Made by a program: the position numbers and the translations under genes. Shown piece after piece: positions 33,085 through 42,333 of a DNA stretch of 64,000 nucleotides. The number at the start of each line of letters is the position of its first letter. Position 1 is the first letter of the stretch. The stretch lies in assembly GCF_012911565.1 (NCBI RefSeq), contig NZ_JAAMPU010000101.1:1-64000 (forward strand), read 5' to 3'. The notes under the pieces were generated by a model. It made no database searches and had not been told where the DNA came from. It saw only the letters and a list, made by a program, of their open reading frames with translations. The stretch is from Flavobacterium silvaticum (GTDB lineage: Bacteria; Bacteroidota; Bacteroidia; Flavobacteriales; Flavobacteriaceae).

Positions 33085-33157
33085 AGCGAAAAACGGGATT
33101 CGAACCCGCGACCTCGACCTTGGCAAGGTCGCGCTCTACCAACTGAGCTATTTTCGC
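33085..33157 (-). tRNA. tRNA-Gly (anticodon GCC)
   Basis: A 73-nt tRNA on the minus strand. The acceptor stem GCGAAAA pairs with TTTTCGC; the D-arm contains AGCTCAGTTGGTAGAGC; the anticodon stem-loop CGACCTTGCCAAGGTCG carries GCC; the T-arm reads GCGGGTTCGAATCCCGT. CCA is not encoded. It reads GGC and GGU codons. Confidence 0.97.
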
Positions 33158-33201
33158 AATTCACTTTTTAAAAGAACGCCTACATTTCTGTAACGCGAGG
33201 G

Positions 33202-33232
33202 CAAATTTAATATTTAAATCCAATAATGCAAA
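33202..33232 (-). promoter_or_regulatory. promoter of the tRNA pair
   Basis: On the minus strand TTTG (33232-33229), a 19-nt spacer and TAAATTTG (33209-33202) form a full flavobacterial primary promoter, about 45 nt before the first base of tRNA-Gly. Confidence 0.75.
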
Positions 33233-33295
33233 CGCAATCCGGCAAAAATTTCATTACAAAAATTTAATGCGTTGAACCTTTGTTGTTTTAAGGGT

Positions 33296-35902
33296 TTATT
33301 TTTTCCGGGTAAGCATTTTCTGGAGTTCGTTGAGTTTCATCAGCGCTTCTATCGGAGTCAATTTGTCCATATCGATACTGCTGATATCTTCACGGATTTC
33401 TTCGAGTAACGGGTCATCGAGGTTGAAAAAGCTCAATTGCAGTTCTTCGGCCACCAAATTTCCCTGTAATGCATCGGCAGAATGATCACGCTCCAGTCTT
33501 TTGAGCATCTTTTGCGCCTTGGCAACCACGGTTTGCGGCATTCCGGCCATTTTCGCTACGTGTATCCCAAAGCTGTGTTCGCTTCCGCCTTCAACCAGCT
33601 TCCGCAAAAACAACACCGTGTCTTTCATTTCTTTTACTGACACGTTGTAATTACGGATCCTGGGTAAAATATCGGTCATCTCATTAAGCTCGTGATAGTG
33701 TGTCGCGAATAACGTTTTGGGCTTTCCGGGATGTTCGTGCAAAAATTCTGCGATGGCCCAGGCGATTGAAATCCCGTCGTACGTACTTGTGCCGCGCCCG
33801 ATTTCATCTAGCAGAACCAGACTTCTATGGCTAAGATTATTAAGGATGGATGAGGTTTCGTTCATTTCGACCATGAACGTGGATTCACCCATCGAGATAT
33901 TGTCCGATGAACCGACGCGCGTAAAAATGGCATCTACGATTCCAATTGACGCTTCTTTTGCCGGAACGAAACTTCCCGTTTGCGCCAATAATGTAATCAG
34001 TGCCGTCTGTCTTAAAATAGCCGATTTACCGGACATATTCGGCCCGGTAATCATGATTATCTGTTGACTTTGGGTATCCAGATATACATCGTTCGCCACA
34101 TAAGGCGTCCCGACGGGCAATTGTTTTTCGATTACCGGATGTCGCCCGGATTTGATATCGATCACAAATGAATCAGTAACTTGTGGCCTTACATATTTAT
34201 TGTCGAGGGCAAGCTGGGCAAATCCACACAGGCAATCGAGTTGGGCAATCAGGTTGGCATTATGCTGTACCTTTTGTATATATCCGGCTGTCCATGAAAC
34301 CAGTTCTTCGAATAATTGCTGTTCGAGTTGCTGGATTTTTTCTTCGGCTCCGAGGATTTTCTGTTCGTATTCCTTTAGCTCTTCTGTAATATATCGTTCT
34401 GCATTGACAAGGGTTTGCTTGCGGATCCATTCCGCGGGAACCTTATCCTTATGCGCATTGCGGACTTCGATAAAATATCCAAATACGTTATTGAACGATA
34501 TTTTAAGCGATGAGATTCCGGTACGTGCGCTTTCTTCTTTTTCAATCCGGTCGAGAAACCCTTTACCCGATGCCGAAATATCGCGCAATTCATCCAATGT
34601 GGCATGAACGCCTTTGGCAATAGCGTTTCCTTTTGAGATAGCGACAGGTGCTTCTTCATTTAAGGTAGCCGATATTTTTTCACGCAACAAGTCACATGGA
34701 TCGAGTTTCGCACCCATTTCCTGAAGAGCTTTATCACCGGATTTTGAAGCAGATTGCTGTAAAGGCACAATGGCTTCGAGTGAATTCCGCAATGTGATCA
34801 TTTCACGGGGCGATACTTTTCCGGTAGCGATCTTGGCTACCAACCGTTCCAGGTCGCCAATGGCCGAAAGCCCGGAACGGAAACCCGAAAGCAACGATTT
34901 ATCAGATGTAAATACAGAAACGATATCGTGTCGTTCCCGGATTGAATCGATGTCCTTCAACGGAAGTGCAATCCATCGCCTGAGCAAACGCGCGCCCATG
35001 GGAGACAGCGTTTTATCAACTACATCGAGTAACGTCACCGCATTTTGGTTCAAACTGAAGTACAGTTCGAGATTGCGTACCGTGAATCGGTCCATCCACA
35101 CATATCTATCTTCGGCAATTCGTTGCAACGCGGAAATATGCTGCATCCGGTCGTGACGTGTCTCGGACAGATAATACAATATGGCGCCTGCAGCGATGAT
35201 TCCGTCGGCCAAATCATCGACACCAAAACCTTTGAGTGAATTGGTCTTGAAATGATTCGTCAGGACCTCATTGGCATAATCTGGTTTGAAGATCCAATCT
35301 TCGAGAAAAAAAGTATGGTATCTGGTTCCGAAGTGCTGTTGGAAATCTGACTTACACCCTTTATTTACGAGAACTTCACTCGGTGAAAAATTCTGCAATA
35401 ATTTGTCGATGTATTCGGCACTTCCCTGAGCCGAAAGAAATTCACCGGTTGAAACGTCGAGAAATGATATTCCGATTAGTTTTTTACCGATATGGACTGC
35501 CGCGAGGAAATTGTTCGATCGCGCCTGCAATACTTCGTCATTGAACGAAACGCCCGGAGTCACGAGCTCTGTCACGCCGCGTTTGACAATGGTCTTGGTC
35601 ATCTTCGGGTCTTCGAGCTGATCGCATATGGCAACACGCAACCCCGCTTTAACTAATTTAGGCAGATACGTATTCAGGGAATGATGCGGAAATCCGGCAA
35701 GGGCCGTTTCTGTTTCGGAACCCGCACCGCGCTTGGTCAGGACAATTCCTAAAATGCCTGAAGCACGTATGGCATCTTCTCCGAAAGTCTCATAAAAATC
35801 CCCGACCCGAAACAACAGACAGGCATCGGGATATTTGTTTTTTATCTCGTTGTACTGCTTCATCAAAGGTGTTTCTTTCACCTCTTTTTGCGATGCTTTC
35901 AA
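33296..35902 (-). CDS. mutS: DNA mismatch repair protein MutS
   Basis: MutS recognises mispaired bases and recruits MutL. The 868-residue protein has the mismatch-binding domain with FRVGDFYETFGEDA (Phe-X-Glu motif, around residue 37), the connector, lever and clamp domains, then the ATPase domain with Walker A ITGPNMSGKSAILRQTAL (~618-635), the STFMVEMNETSSILNN segment, the Walker B VLLDEIGRGTSTYDG and the FATHYHELNEM switch. Length is typical. The start is probably the TTG at 35902 (KASQKEVKETPLMKQY): a stop codon lies seven codons upstream and no ATG lies between. The ATG at 35863 would begin at MKQYNEIKNKYPD and lose conserved-looking N-terminal residues. No neighbour appears to share its operon. 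Confidence 0.95.
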   Translation of the reverse strand: MKASQKEVKETPLMKQYNEIKNKYPDACLLFRVGDFYETFGEDAIRASGILGIVLTKRGAGSETETALAGFPHHSLNTYLPKLVKAGLRVAICDQLEDPKMTKTIVKRGVTELVTPGVSFNDEVLQARSNNFLAAVHIGKKLIGISFLDVSTGEFLSAQGSAEYIDKLLQNFSPSEVLVNKGCKSDFQQHFGTRYHTFFLEDWIFKPDYANEVLTNHFKTNSLKGFGVDDLADGIIAAGAILYYLSETRHDRMQHISALQRIAEDRYVWMDRFTVRNLELYFSLNQNAVTLLDVVDKTLSPMGARLLRRWIALPLKDIDSIRERHDIVSVFTSDKSLLSGFRSGLSAIGDLERLVAKIATGKVSPREMITLRNSLEAIVPLQQSASKSGDKALQEMGAKLDPCDLLREKISATLNEEAPVAISKGNAIAKGVHATLDELRDISASGKGFLDRIEKEESARTGISSLKISFNNVFGYFIEVRNAHKDKVPAEWIRKQTLVNAERYITEELKEYEQKILGAEEKIQQLEQQLFEELVSWTAGYIQKVQHNANLIAQLDCLCGFAQLALDNKYVRPQVTDSFVIDIKSGRHPVIEKQLPVGTPYVANDVYLDTQSQQIIMITGPNMSGKSAILRQTALITLLAQTGSFVPAKEASIGIVDAIFTRVGSSDNISMGESTFMVEMNETSSILNNLSHRSLVLLDEIGRGTSTYDGISIAWAIAEFLHEHPGKPKTLFATHYHELNEMTDILPRIRNYNVSVKEMKDTVLFLRKLVEGGSEHSFGIHVAKMAGMPQTVVAKAQKMLKRLERDHSADALQGNLVAEELQLSFFNLDDPLLEEIREDISSIDMDKLTPIEALMKLNELQKMLTRKK

Positions 35903-36051
35903 ATTTTCGGGGGTAAAATATTAGTGAAGGGCGAATTTACTGAATTTGCCCTAAAAAGTCCGGGGCAAAAAAATTAAATTAATTTTATGATTCTTAATAG
36001 GCTATCAGTGCTTTTTTTCTATAAGTTTGTCACTACTTTAATCAAAATCAG

Positions 36052-36522
36052 ATGAAAAAAATAGTTTTGCTAGCCCTTTTGGCTGTTGGTGGATTGACAG
36101 TTTCTCAAGCCCAGACTAAAACAGCAAAGAAGTCAACAACTACAACTAAAACTGCTGCTGCCAAGCCTGCCGCTAAAACCGAAAGTAAAGTTGACGGACC
36201 TGGAATCGTATTTGAGAACGAAACCATCGATTACGGAACAATTAACAAAAATGCCGACGGAAAACGTGAATTCGTATTCGTTAACAACGGAAACAAGCCG
36301 CTTATCGTCACAAATGCTACCGGATCATGTGGTTGTACAGTTCCTACCAAGCCAACTGAACCAATTATGCCAGGTGCAAAAGGAGTTATCGGTGTAAAGT
36401 ATGCTACGGACCGTGTTGGTGCATTTACCAAGACTGTAACTGTTACTACAAACGCCTCTGAAACACCTAAAGTTTTGACTATCAAAGGTAATGTTCTTGC
36501 AGAAGAAGCTCCAAAAGGCTAA
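36052..36522 (+). CDS. DUF1573 domain-containing exported protein
   Basis: A 156-residue exported protein with a signal peptide (MKKIVLLALLAVGGLTVSQAQ), a Thr/Lys/Ala-rich linker (~22-48) and a DUF1573 Ig-like beta-sandwich (about 52-150). The DUF1573 motif FENETIDYGTINKNADGKREFVFVN is visible in sections, followed by GNKPLIVTNATGSCGCTVPT with the paired Cys residues (CGC) and PGAKGVIGVKYAT. The family is common in Bacteroidota and its function is not known; the two Cys might bind a metal or form a disulfide. A TAAGTTTG -7 element lies at 36022-36029. The gene ends with a clear terminator. Confidence 0.88.
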   Translation: MKKIVLLALLAVGGLTVSQAQTKTAKKSTTTTKTAAAKPAAKTESKVDGPGIVFENETIDYGTINKNADGKREFVFVNNGNKPLIVTNATGSCGCTVPTKPTEPIMPGAKGVIGVKYATDRVGAFTKTVTVTTNASETPKVLTIKGNVLAEEAPKG

Positions 36523-36541
36523 TTCGGAACTAAATTCATAT

Positions 36542-36571
36542 AAAAGCTTCCCAAACGGGAGGCTTTTTTTA
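36542..36571 (+). terminator. terminator after DUF1573 gene
   Basis: AAAGCTTCCC / GGGAGGCTTT with an AAAC loop is followed by a T-run. Confidence 0.85.
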
Positions 36572-36600
36572 TATCAAAAGATTTGACTATCTTCTAATCC

Positions 36601-37137
36601 ATGAGAAAACTCCTGAACGAAGAACTCGGCAGGCTTACGACCGAAGCATTCCATGAGGCTCAAAAAATGCCTTTGGTCATTGTACTTGACGACGTGAGAA
36701 GCGGAAATAACATAGGATCTGTATTCCGCACGGCCGATGCTTTTCTGGTTGAATCGATATTCCTTTGTGGCATCACTGCGACTCCGCCCAATAAGGAAAT
36801 CAATAAAACGGCACTTGGCGCTACCGAAACCGTGGCTTGGGAACATTTTCCTTCCATAGATTCAGCTCTTGAAAAACTAAAGAAAGACGGTTACCGTGTT
36901 TTTGCAGTGGAACAAATTGAAAACAGTATCGATTTGCGCGAATTCGAACCGGAAGATGGTCAGAAGTATGCATTGGTTTTTGGGAACGAAGTCTTTGGCG
37001 TATCACAAAACGCATTGGAATATTGCGAAGCCGCTTTGGAAATTCCACAATCCGGAAGCAAACACTCGCTGAACATTGCCGTATCGGCCGGTGTTGTTGT
37101 TTGGGATTTTTATTCAAAATTTATGTCTGTCAAGTGA
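36601..37137 (+). CDS. SpoU/TrmH-family RNA 2'-O-methyltransferase
   Basis: A 178-residue SPOUT methyltransferase that would use S-adenosylmethionine to methylate a ribose 2'-OH in tRNA or rRNA. The trefoil-knot motifs are visible: motif 1 VRSGNNIGSVFRTADAFLV (about residues 38-56), motif 2 YALVFGNEVFGVSQ (~122-135) and motif 3 SLNIAVSAGVVVWDF (~158-172). It lacks the N-terminal substrate-binding extension of RlmB, and its exact target is not evident. The stop overlaps a GTG start of the next gene by four bases (GTGA), suggesting coupled translation. Confidence 0.92.
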   Translation: MRKLLNEELGRLTTEAFHEAQKMPLVIVLDDVRSGNNIGSVFRTADAFLVESIFLCGITATPPNKEINKTALGATETVAWEHFPSIDSALEKLKKDGYRVFAVEQIENSIDLREFEPEDGQKYALVFGNEVFGVSQNALEYCEAALEIPQSGSKHSLNIAVSAGVVVWDFYSKFMSVK

Positions 37138-39197
37138 TTTTCCGAAAGTATCTTTTATTATTAATCCTGTTTCTCGGATTCATTTCTGTAAAAGCACAAC
37201 CCATTTTACAAGCAACGGGCAATCAACTGTATTGCCCCGGATCGCCTATTCCAATCGTCACGAGCATGAGTATAACTCCTGATCCCGCAGACAACTTCTT
37301 GGATGCGGTCTACATCCAGATTTCGACCGGCTATCAGGCGGGCACAGACCAGCTTTCACTTTCCGGCAGCCATCCGGAAGTCACTGCAACATGGAATTCG
37401 GCAACCGGTAAACTCTCCATCACAAGTGTTTCCGGACCGTTGCTTACTACTGTTTTTGAAGATATCATTGAAGATGTCGTTTACAATTCTTCACTTCCTG
37501 CTCCTAATGGAACAAGGAATTTCTCGATTACTATCGGACAGGCTAATTATCTGCCTTCTACAGATCATTATTACAGGTTTATCCCATCGATCGGAATCAC
37601 CTGGTCTCAGGCAAAGATTGAAGCGGAGAACAGTACCTATTATGGTTTACAAGGTTATCTGGCAACTATTGGCGCCCAGGATGAAGCTGTACTTTCCGGG
37701 GAACAATCAAGCGGCGCAGGTTGGATAGGAGGGAGTGATCAGGCCACTGAAGGGGTGTGGATGTGGGTAACAGGCCCGGAAAATGGCAGTATATTCTGGA
37801 ATAATGGAATTACGCTTACGTATTCGAATTGGAATGTGGGTGAGCCAAACAATGCTGGCAATGAAGATTACGCCCACGTCACGGCTCCGGGTGTAGGAAC
37901 TCCGGGGTCATGGAACGATCTTTCCAATACGGGAGAAGCCAGCGGGGATTATCAGCCTAAAGGGTATATAGTGGAATATGGCGGAATGCCAGGTGATCCT
38001 ATCCTTCAGATTTCGACAAGTACCACCATTAGTGTTCCGAGACTTTTGACTTCTACTCCTGCTTCGCGTTGCGGAGATGGGACCTTGACGCTTACGGCAA
38101 CCGCAGAATTTTCATCGGTGTATTGGTATGATAGTGCTACAGGAGGAAATCTTGTTTTTACAGGAAATTCGTTTACGACTCCTTTTCTTACTTCGACTAC
38201 CAATTATTACGCTTCCGCATTTCCGCCTTCATGTACTACCGGTGCACGCACATTGGTCGCGGCTACTGTAAACCCAATTCCTGCATTGACGATTACTCCG
38301 CCCGCACCAAGCTGTGAAGGTATCGTTACGATACATGCAACTTCAACAACAGGCACAGTAAATTGGTACGACGATCCGGTTGCAGGCACGTTGGTATTTA
38401 CAGGTGCCGATTTTACAACACCGTTCCTCACGGAATCTGCGACCTATTATCTTGAAGCGTTCAGTCAAACATGCCCAGGAGGACCGCGACAGGCCGTAAC
38501 GGCTGTAGTATATGAAAAGCCGCAAGTCACAGACGAACCTAATGTTGGCATTTGTGAAAACGACTCCGTACTGCTTGATGCCGGAATAAGCGGACAAACC
38601 TATTTATGGAATCCAGGTGGAGAAACGACACAGACAAAACTGGTAAGTGCATCAGGGGTTTACACTGTTACCGTGACGAGTCCGGCTCCGGAAAATTGTT
38701 CTGCGGTAAAGACCATTACGGTTCTTGAAAAACGCGCGCCAATAATAAGTTCTGTAGTGGTTATTGGAAATGTACTGACGGTTTATACAGAGAATGCAGG
38801 TGACTTTGAATATTCGATAGATGGCGGGCCTTTTCAGGCATCACCTGTTTTTGGGGTCGACGGTTCCCCGATTTCAGAAATAACGGCGAACGAAATTCAT
38901 GGCTGCGGCGATGATTCCGTTCCGTTTACTGCGATCGTTTCGATACCCTTGTTCTTTACGCCAAACCAGGATGGTTTCAACGATATCTGGACGGCGACAA
39001 GCCTCATCTTTTATCCTGGTGCGAGCCTGAGCATTTTTGACCGGTTCGGAAAGTTGATACAGGTGTTGGATAAAAGCAATCTGGTTTGGGATGGAACGTA
39101 TATTTCACGTCAGATGCCTTCGGACGATTATTGGTTCCTGCTCGATCTGGCAAACGGAACACCGGTTGTGCGCGGACATTTTACCCTTAAGCGTTAA
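37134..39197 (+). CDS. secreted C-type lectin-domain protein with T9SS type B sorting domain
   Basis: The 687-residue product is exported and surface-bound. It has a signal peptide (IFRKYLLLLILFLGFISVKAQ), a ~110-residue beta region, and a C-type lectin-like domain (about 145-290): WSQAKIEAENSTYY, GWIGGSDQATEGVWMWVTG, NWNVGEPNN, WNDL. Two Ig-like repeats follow (YWYDSATGGNLVFTG and NWYDDPVAGTLVFTG, ~305-465), then another Ig-like segment and a CHU_C type B sorting domain (~590-687, with FFTPNQDGFNDIW, IFDRFGKLI, VWDGTY and final TLKR). The only start placing the signal peptide first is GTG at 37134, which overlaps the previous stop. The EPNN motif suggests carbohydrate binding of the mannose type. 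No porP/sprF gene follows here. Confidence 0.88.
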   Translation: MIFRKYLLLLILFLGFISVKAQPILQATGNQLYCPGSPIPIVTSMSITPDPADNFLDAVYIQISTGYQAGTDQLSLSGSHPEVTATWNSATGKLSITSVSGPLLTTVFEDIIEDVVYNSSLPAPNGTRNFSITIGQANYLPSTDHYYRFIPSIGITWSQAKIEAENSTYYGLQGYLATIGAQDEAVLSGEQSSGAGWIGGSDQATEGVWMWVTGPENGSIFWNNGITLTYSNWNVGEPNNAGNEDYAHVTAPGVGTPGSWNDLSNTGEASGDYQPKGYIVEYGGMPGDPILQISTSTTISVPRLLTSTPASRCGDGTLTLTATAEFSSVYWYDSATGGNLVFTGNSFTTPFLTSTTNYYASAFPPSCTTGARTLVAATVNPIPALTITPPAPSCEGIVTIHATSTTGTVNWYDDPVAGTLVFTGADFTTPFLTESATYYLEAFSQTCPGGPRQAVTAVVYEKPQVTDEPNVGICENDSVLLDAGISGQTYLWNPGGETTQTKLVSASGVYTVTVTSPAPENCSAVKTITVLEKRAPIISSVVVIGNVLTVYTENAGDFEYSIDGGPFQASPVFGVDGSPISEITANEIHGCGDDSVPFTAIVSIPLFFTPNQDGFNDIWTATSLIFYPGASLSIFDRFGKLIQVLDKSNLVWDGTYISRQMPSDDYWFLLDLANGTPVVRGHFTLKR

Positions 39198-40332
39198 GTG
39201 CGGCAATCTTGGAATTGATTTCTTCGAGGATAAAAATGTAGTCTTCCTGATGGTTCACGAAATCACGGTGGGTTATATCAATCAGCAGCACATTCGTATC
39301 GGAATTATTGCGGATGTAATCCAGATAGCCTTTGTTGATCTTTTCGAGATAATCGGCCGGGATCTGTTGTTCGTAACTGCGGCCGCGTTTTCGGATGTTT
39401 TCCAGAAGCCTCGGCGTATCCTGATACAAAAACACATATAAATCGGGCTTTGGGACTTCGCGGTAAATGATGTCGAACAGTTTTCTATACAATCGGAACT
39501 CTTCTTCGGCAAGCGTCACTTTTGCAAAAATGAGCGATTTGAACAAATGGTAATCGGCAATGATGAAATCGCGGAATAAATCGAACTGCGACAAATCATC
39601 CGAAACCTGTTGGAACCTATCAGCCAGGAACGACATTTCAAGCGGAAACGCATACCGGTTCTGGTCTTCATAAAATTTGGGCAGGAACGGATTATCCGCA
39701 AATCGTTCCAAGACAACTTTCGCATTGAAATCTTCGGCAATCCGTTTGGCCAGCGTGGTTTTTCCGGCTCCGATATTTCCTTCAATGGCAATATGATTCA
39801 ATCGGTCAAGCCTGATGTTTGCCAATGGTTTTGGCAGATTTCCTATCGGATGACAATCAGATGCATCGGAAGTTTCGGCAATCATTTCTGCAACTGTCCT
39901 TCCAGTGATCGGATGATGCCACATCGTCTGTAGATCACGCATAGGCAACAAAACGAATTTCCTTTCCTGCATCAGCGGATGCGGAATGGTCAATCGTTCG
40001 TTTTGGATGATTTCCGAATCAAACGTGATCATGTCGATATCCAGCGTTCGTGCTGTATAACCGGGTTCACCTGAACGTTTTCTTCCGGCTTTTTCCTCGA
40101 TGGAAAGAATCAGGTCGAGAATGTGTTCCGCTTCAAAAAAAGAATGTATAAGAACAGCGCAATTATAAAAAGGTTCCGAAGAAAATCCCCAGGATTCAGA
40201 CTCGTAAAGTTTTGAAAGCCTGATGACCGTTCCGACTTTTTGGTGCAATGCAAAGATGGCATCGGAAACCTGTTCCAACCGATTTCCCTCATTGCTGCCA
40301 ATGGCCAGAATTACCTCATGCTGCAGTTCCAT
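39187..40332 (-). CDS. folK: FolK-deoxynucleoside kinase fusion protein
   Basis: This 381-residue protein joins two enzymes. Residues ~1-160 are 6-hydroxymethyl-7,8-dihydropterin pyrophosphokinase (FolK), with ILAIGSNEGNRLEQ, GRKRSGEPGYTARTLDIDMITF and IPHPLMQERKFVLLP. Residues ~175-381 are a deoxynucleoside kinase, with P-loop IEGNIGAGKTTLAKRI, FLADRFQQ and a lid region KRGRSYEQQI. FolK makes the dihydropterin precursor of folate; the kinase phosphorylates deoxynucleosides for salvage. The ATG at 40332 is chosen over a TTG three codons earlier. The C-terminus overlaps the converging lectin gene by 11 nt. Such fusions are known in Bacteroidota; the benefit may be joint control of folate and dNTP supply. 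Confidence 0.93.
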   Translation of the reverse strand: MELQHEVILAIGSNEGNRLEQVSDAIFALHQKVGTVIRLSKLYESESWGFSSEPFYNCAVLIHSFFEAEHILDLILSIEEKAGRKRSGEPGYTARTLDIDMITFDSEIIQNERLTIPHPLMQERKFVLLPMRDLQTMWHHPITGRTVAEMIAETSDASDCHPIGNLPKPLANIRLDRLNHIAIEGNIGAGKTTLAKRIAEDFNAKVVLERFADNPFLPKFYEDQNRYAFPLEMSFLADRFQQVSDDLSQFDLFRDFIIADYHLFKSLIFAKVTLAEEEFRLYRKLFDIIYREVPKPDLYVFLYQDTPRLLENIRKRGRSYEQQIPADYLEKINKGYLDYIRNNSDTNVLLIDITHRDFVNHQEDYIFILEEINSKIAALNA

Positions 40333-40458
40333 AGGCCACAAAATAACTAAAAAGAATCGGTGTAATAGGATTATATTTGCGTGCCTGCAAAATTAGCGGG
40401 TGCTTTGGATGTAACATCCTGTCTATTCCAAAGACTTAGTAACAAACAAAATATCAAG

Positions 40459-42225
40459 ATGAAATTTTTAGGTAATGTATTGGCGACAATCGTAGGATTG
40501 TTCCTGTTTTTCGTAATCGGTTTCTTTATGCTGATCCTGGTCGCGGCTATTTTTGGCGGAGGCGATTCGGAAAGTGTCTCGGTCAAAAGCAATTCCGTCC
40601 TTGAGTTCAATTTGAGTAAGGTCACCGAAGATTACGCCGGAAAATACAAGGATCCGTGGGTAACTGTTTTTGAAACTGAAAAAAATGTCGGCCTTATGGA
40701 TGTGATCGCATCTATTGAAGAAGCCGCCCAGGATGATAATATCAAAGGAATCTCGATTCTAAACGATGAAAACGGCATTGGCATAGCGCAGACAAAAGCG
40801 GTCCGTGATGCGCTTGTGGACTTTAAAAAATCAGGCAAATTCATCGTTGCATATTCCAATTCGTATTCTCAGAAAGAATATTACCTCAATTCGGTAGCCG
40901 ATACCATTTACCTCAATCCGCAGGGAGAAGTCGATTTCAAAGGCTTGGCTACGGAAGTCATGTACTTTAAAGACCTTCAGGAAAAATCGGGTGTGCATAT
41001 GGAAGTCATCCGCCATGGAAAATACAAGAGCGCCGTGGAACCGTTCCTTGAAAACCACATGAGCGAACCGAACCGCGAACAATTGACCGCGATGTTGAAC
41101 TCGATCTGGAGTTCTGTCGTGGAAGATATCTCACAAAGCCGTAAAGTTCCTGTAGATCAACTGAATGCTATCGCAAATGGATTATTGGCCAGAACTCCCG
41201 AAGGAGCCAAAAGCCTCAAACTGATCGATAAAATCGCTTACGAGGACGAATATCACGCGGGTTTGAGAAAAGCACTCGGCGTTAAGGACAAAGACGACGA
41301 CTACAACAAAATCGATTTGTCAGACTATGCCCGGAATGTATCGTTGACACCAAAAAACATTGGAGCTTCCGATAAAATCGCCGTCATCTATGCCCAAGGC
41401 GAAATTCTTCAAGGCGAAGGCGACGTGAATTACATCGGGGAAAAATCAATCATCCGTTCACTTCAGGAAATCCGCAAGGACAAAAAAGTGAAAGCTGTCG
41501 TACTTCGGGTGAACAGTCCAGGCGGAAGCGCGTTGACATCTGATTTGATCTGGCGTGAAATCGAACTGACCAAAAAGAAACTGCCGGTTGTGGTTTCCAT
41601 GGGTAATTATGCGGCATCAGGCGGCTATTATATTTCTTGTAACGCCAATAAGATTTTCGCAGAAAAAAGTACCATCACTGGTTCGATAGGTGTTTTCGGG
41701 ACCTTACCGAACGTGACACCTCTTGCCACCAAAATTGGGATTACGACCGAGCAGGTCAAGACACACCAAAATGCTGCAGGTTATAGCCCGTTCCGTCCGC
41801 TCGATGACAACTACCGCGCGGTCGTATTGGATGAAATCGAACGTATCTACAAAGATTTCACTACAAAAGTGGCTAAAGGCCGTAACATGAATGTCGCTGC
41901 AGTCGATTCAATCGGACAAGGTCGCGTGTGGACCGGCGAACAGGCACTCAAAATTGGGCTTGTGGATAAAATCGGAGGTATGGACGACGCGATAAAAGAA
42001 GCTGCCGCACTCGGAAAAACCAATGATTACCGCACGGTTGATTATCCGGAATACGACAAGAAATTTGAAGACATGTTTGCAAATTTCCCTTTCGGACAGA
42101 GCCGCGAAGCATTCATCAAGGAAGAAATCGGGAACGAGAATTACCAGACGCTTCAAAAGATCCAGGCCATCACACGTCGCAAAGGAATACAGGCTGCTAT
42201 GCCGTTTACCATCGACATACATTAA
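40459..42225 (+). CDS. sppA: signal peptide peptidase SppA, 67K type
   Basis: SppA is a membrane-bound serine protease that degrades leftover signal peptides. The 588-residue protein has one N-terminal membrane helix ([29 protein letters not shown], in parts about 5-33) followed by tandem ClpP/crotonase-like halves (~50-300 and ~315-565), as in the 67K type of E. coli. The N-terminal half holds the general-base Lys region ([14 protein letters not shown]), and the C-terminal half the nucleophile Ser in [17 protein letters not shown]. The frame is open upstream, but ATG 40459 directly precedes the membrane helix. A TATATTTG -7 element lies at 40372-40379, and a terminator follows. Confidence 0.95.
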   Translation: MKFLGNVLATIVGLFLFFVIGFFMLILVAAIFGGGDSESVSVKSNSVLEFNLSKVTEDYAGKYKDPWVTVFETEKNVGLMDVIASIEEAAQDDNIKGISILNDENGIGIAQTKAVRDALVDFKKSGKFIVAYSNSYSQKEYYLNSVADTIYLNPQGEVDFKGLATEVMYFKDLQEKSGVHMEVIRHGKYKSAVEPFLENHMSEPNREQLTAMLNSIWSSVVEDISQSRKVPVDQLNAIANGLLARTPEGAKSLKLIDKIAYEDEYHAGLRKALGVKDKDDDYNKIDLSDYARNVSLTPKNIGASDKIAVIYAQGEILQGEGDVNYIGEKSIIRSLQEIRKDKKVKAVVLRVNSPGGSALTSDLIWREIELTKKKLPVVVSMGNYAASGGYYISCNANKIFAEKSTITGSIGVFGTLPNVTPLATKIGITTEQVKTHQNAAGYSPFRPLDDNYRAVVLDEIERIYKDFTTKVAKGRNMNVAAVDSIGQGRVWTGEQALKIGLVDKIGGMDDAIKEAAALGKTNDYRTVDYPEYDKKFEDMFANFPFGQSREAFIKEEIGNENYQTLQKIQAITRRKGIQAAMPFTIDIH

Positions 42226-42282
42226 AATACTGCTAAAATTCCGCAGTCGGTTTTTGATGCCGTAAGAAAAATTCTAAGTTTG

Positions 42283-42313
42283 ACCCGCAGTTCGTTGGAA
42301 TTGCGGGTTTTTT
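42283..42313 (+). terminator. terminator after sppA
   Basis: CCCGCA / TGCGGG with a 13-nt loop is followed by TTTTTTG, 20 nt before the AsmA-family start. Confidence 0.8.
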
Positions 42314-42333
42314 GTTTCCCCAACAATTTGATT

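Noticed and set aside
37023..37133. Upstream extension of the lectin gene frame
   Set aside because: It overlaps the methyltransferase gene in another frame, and the signal peptide begins only at 37134.
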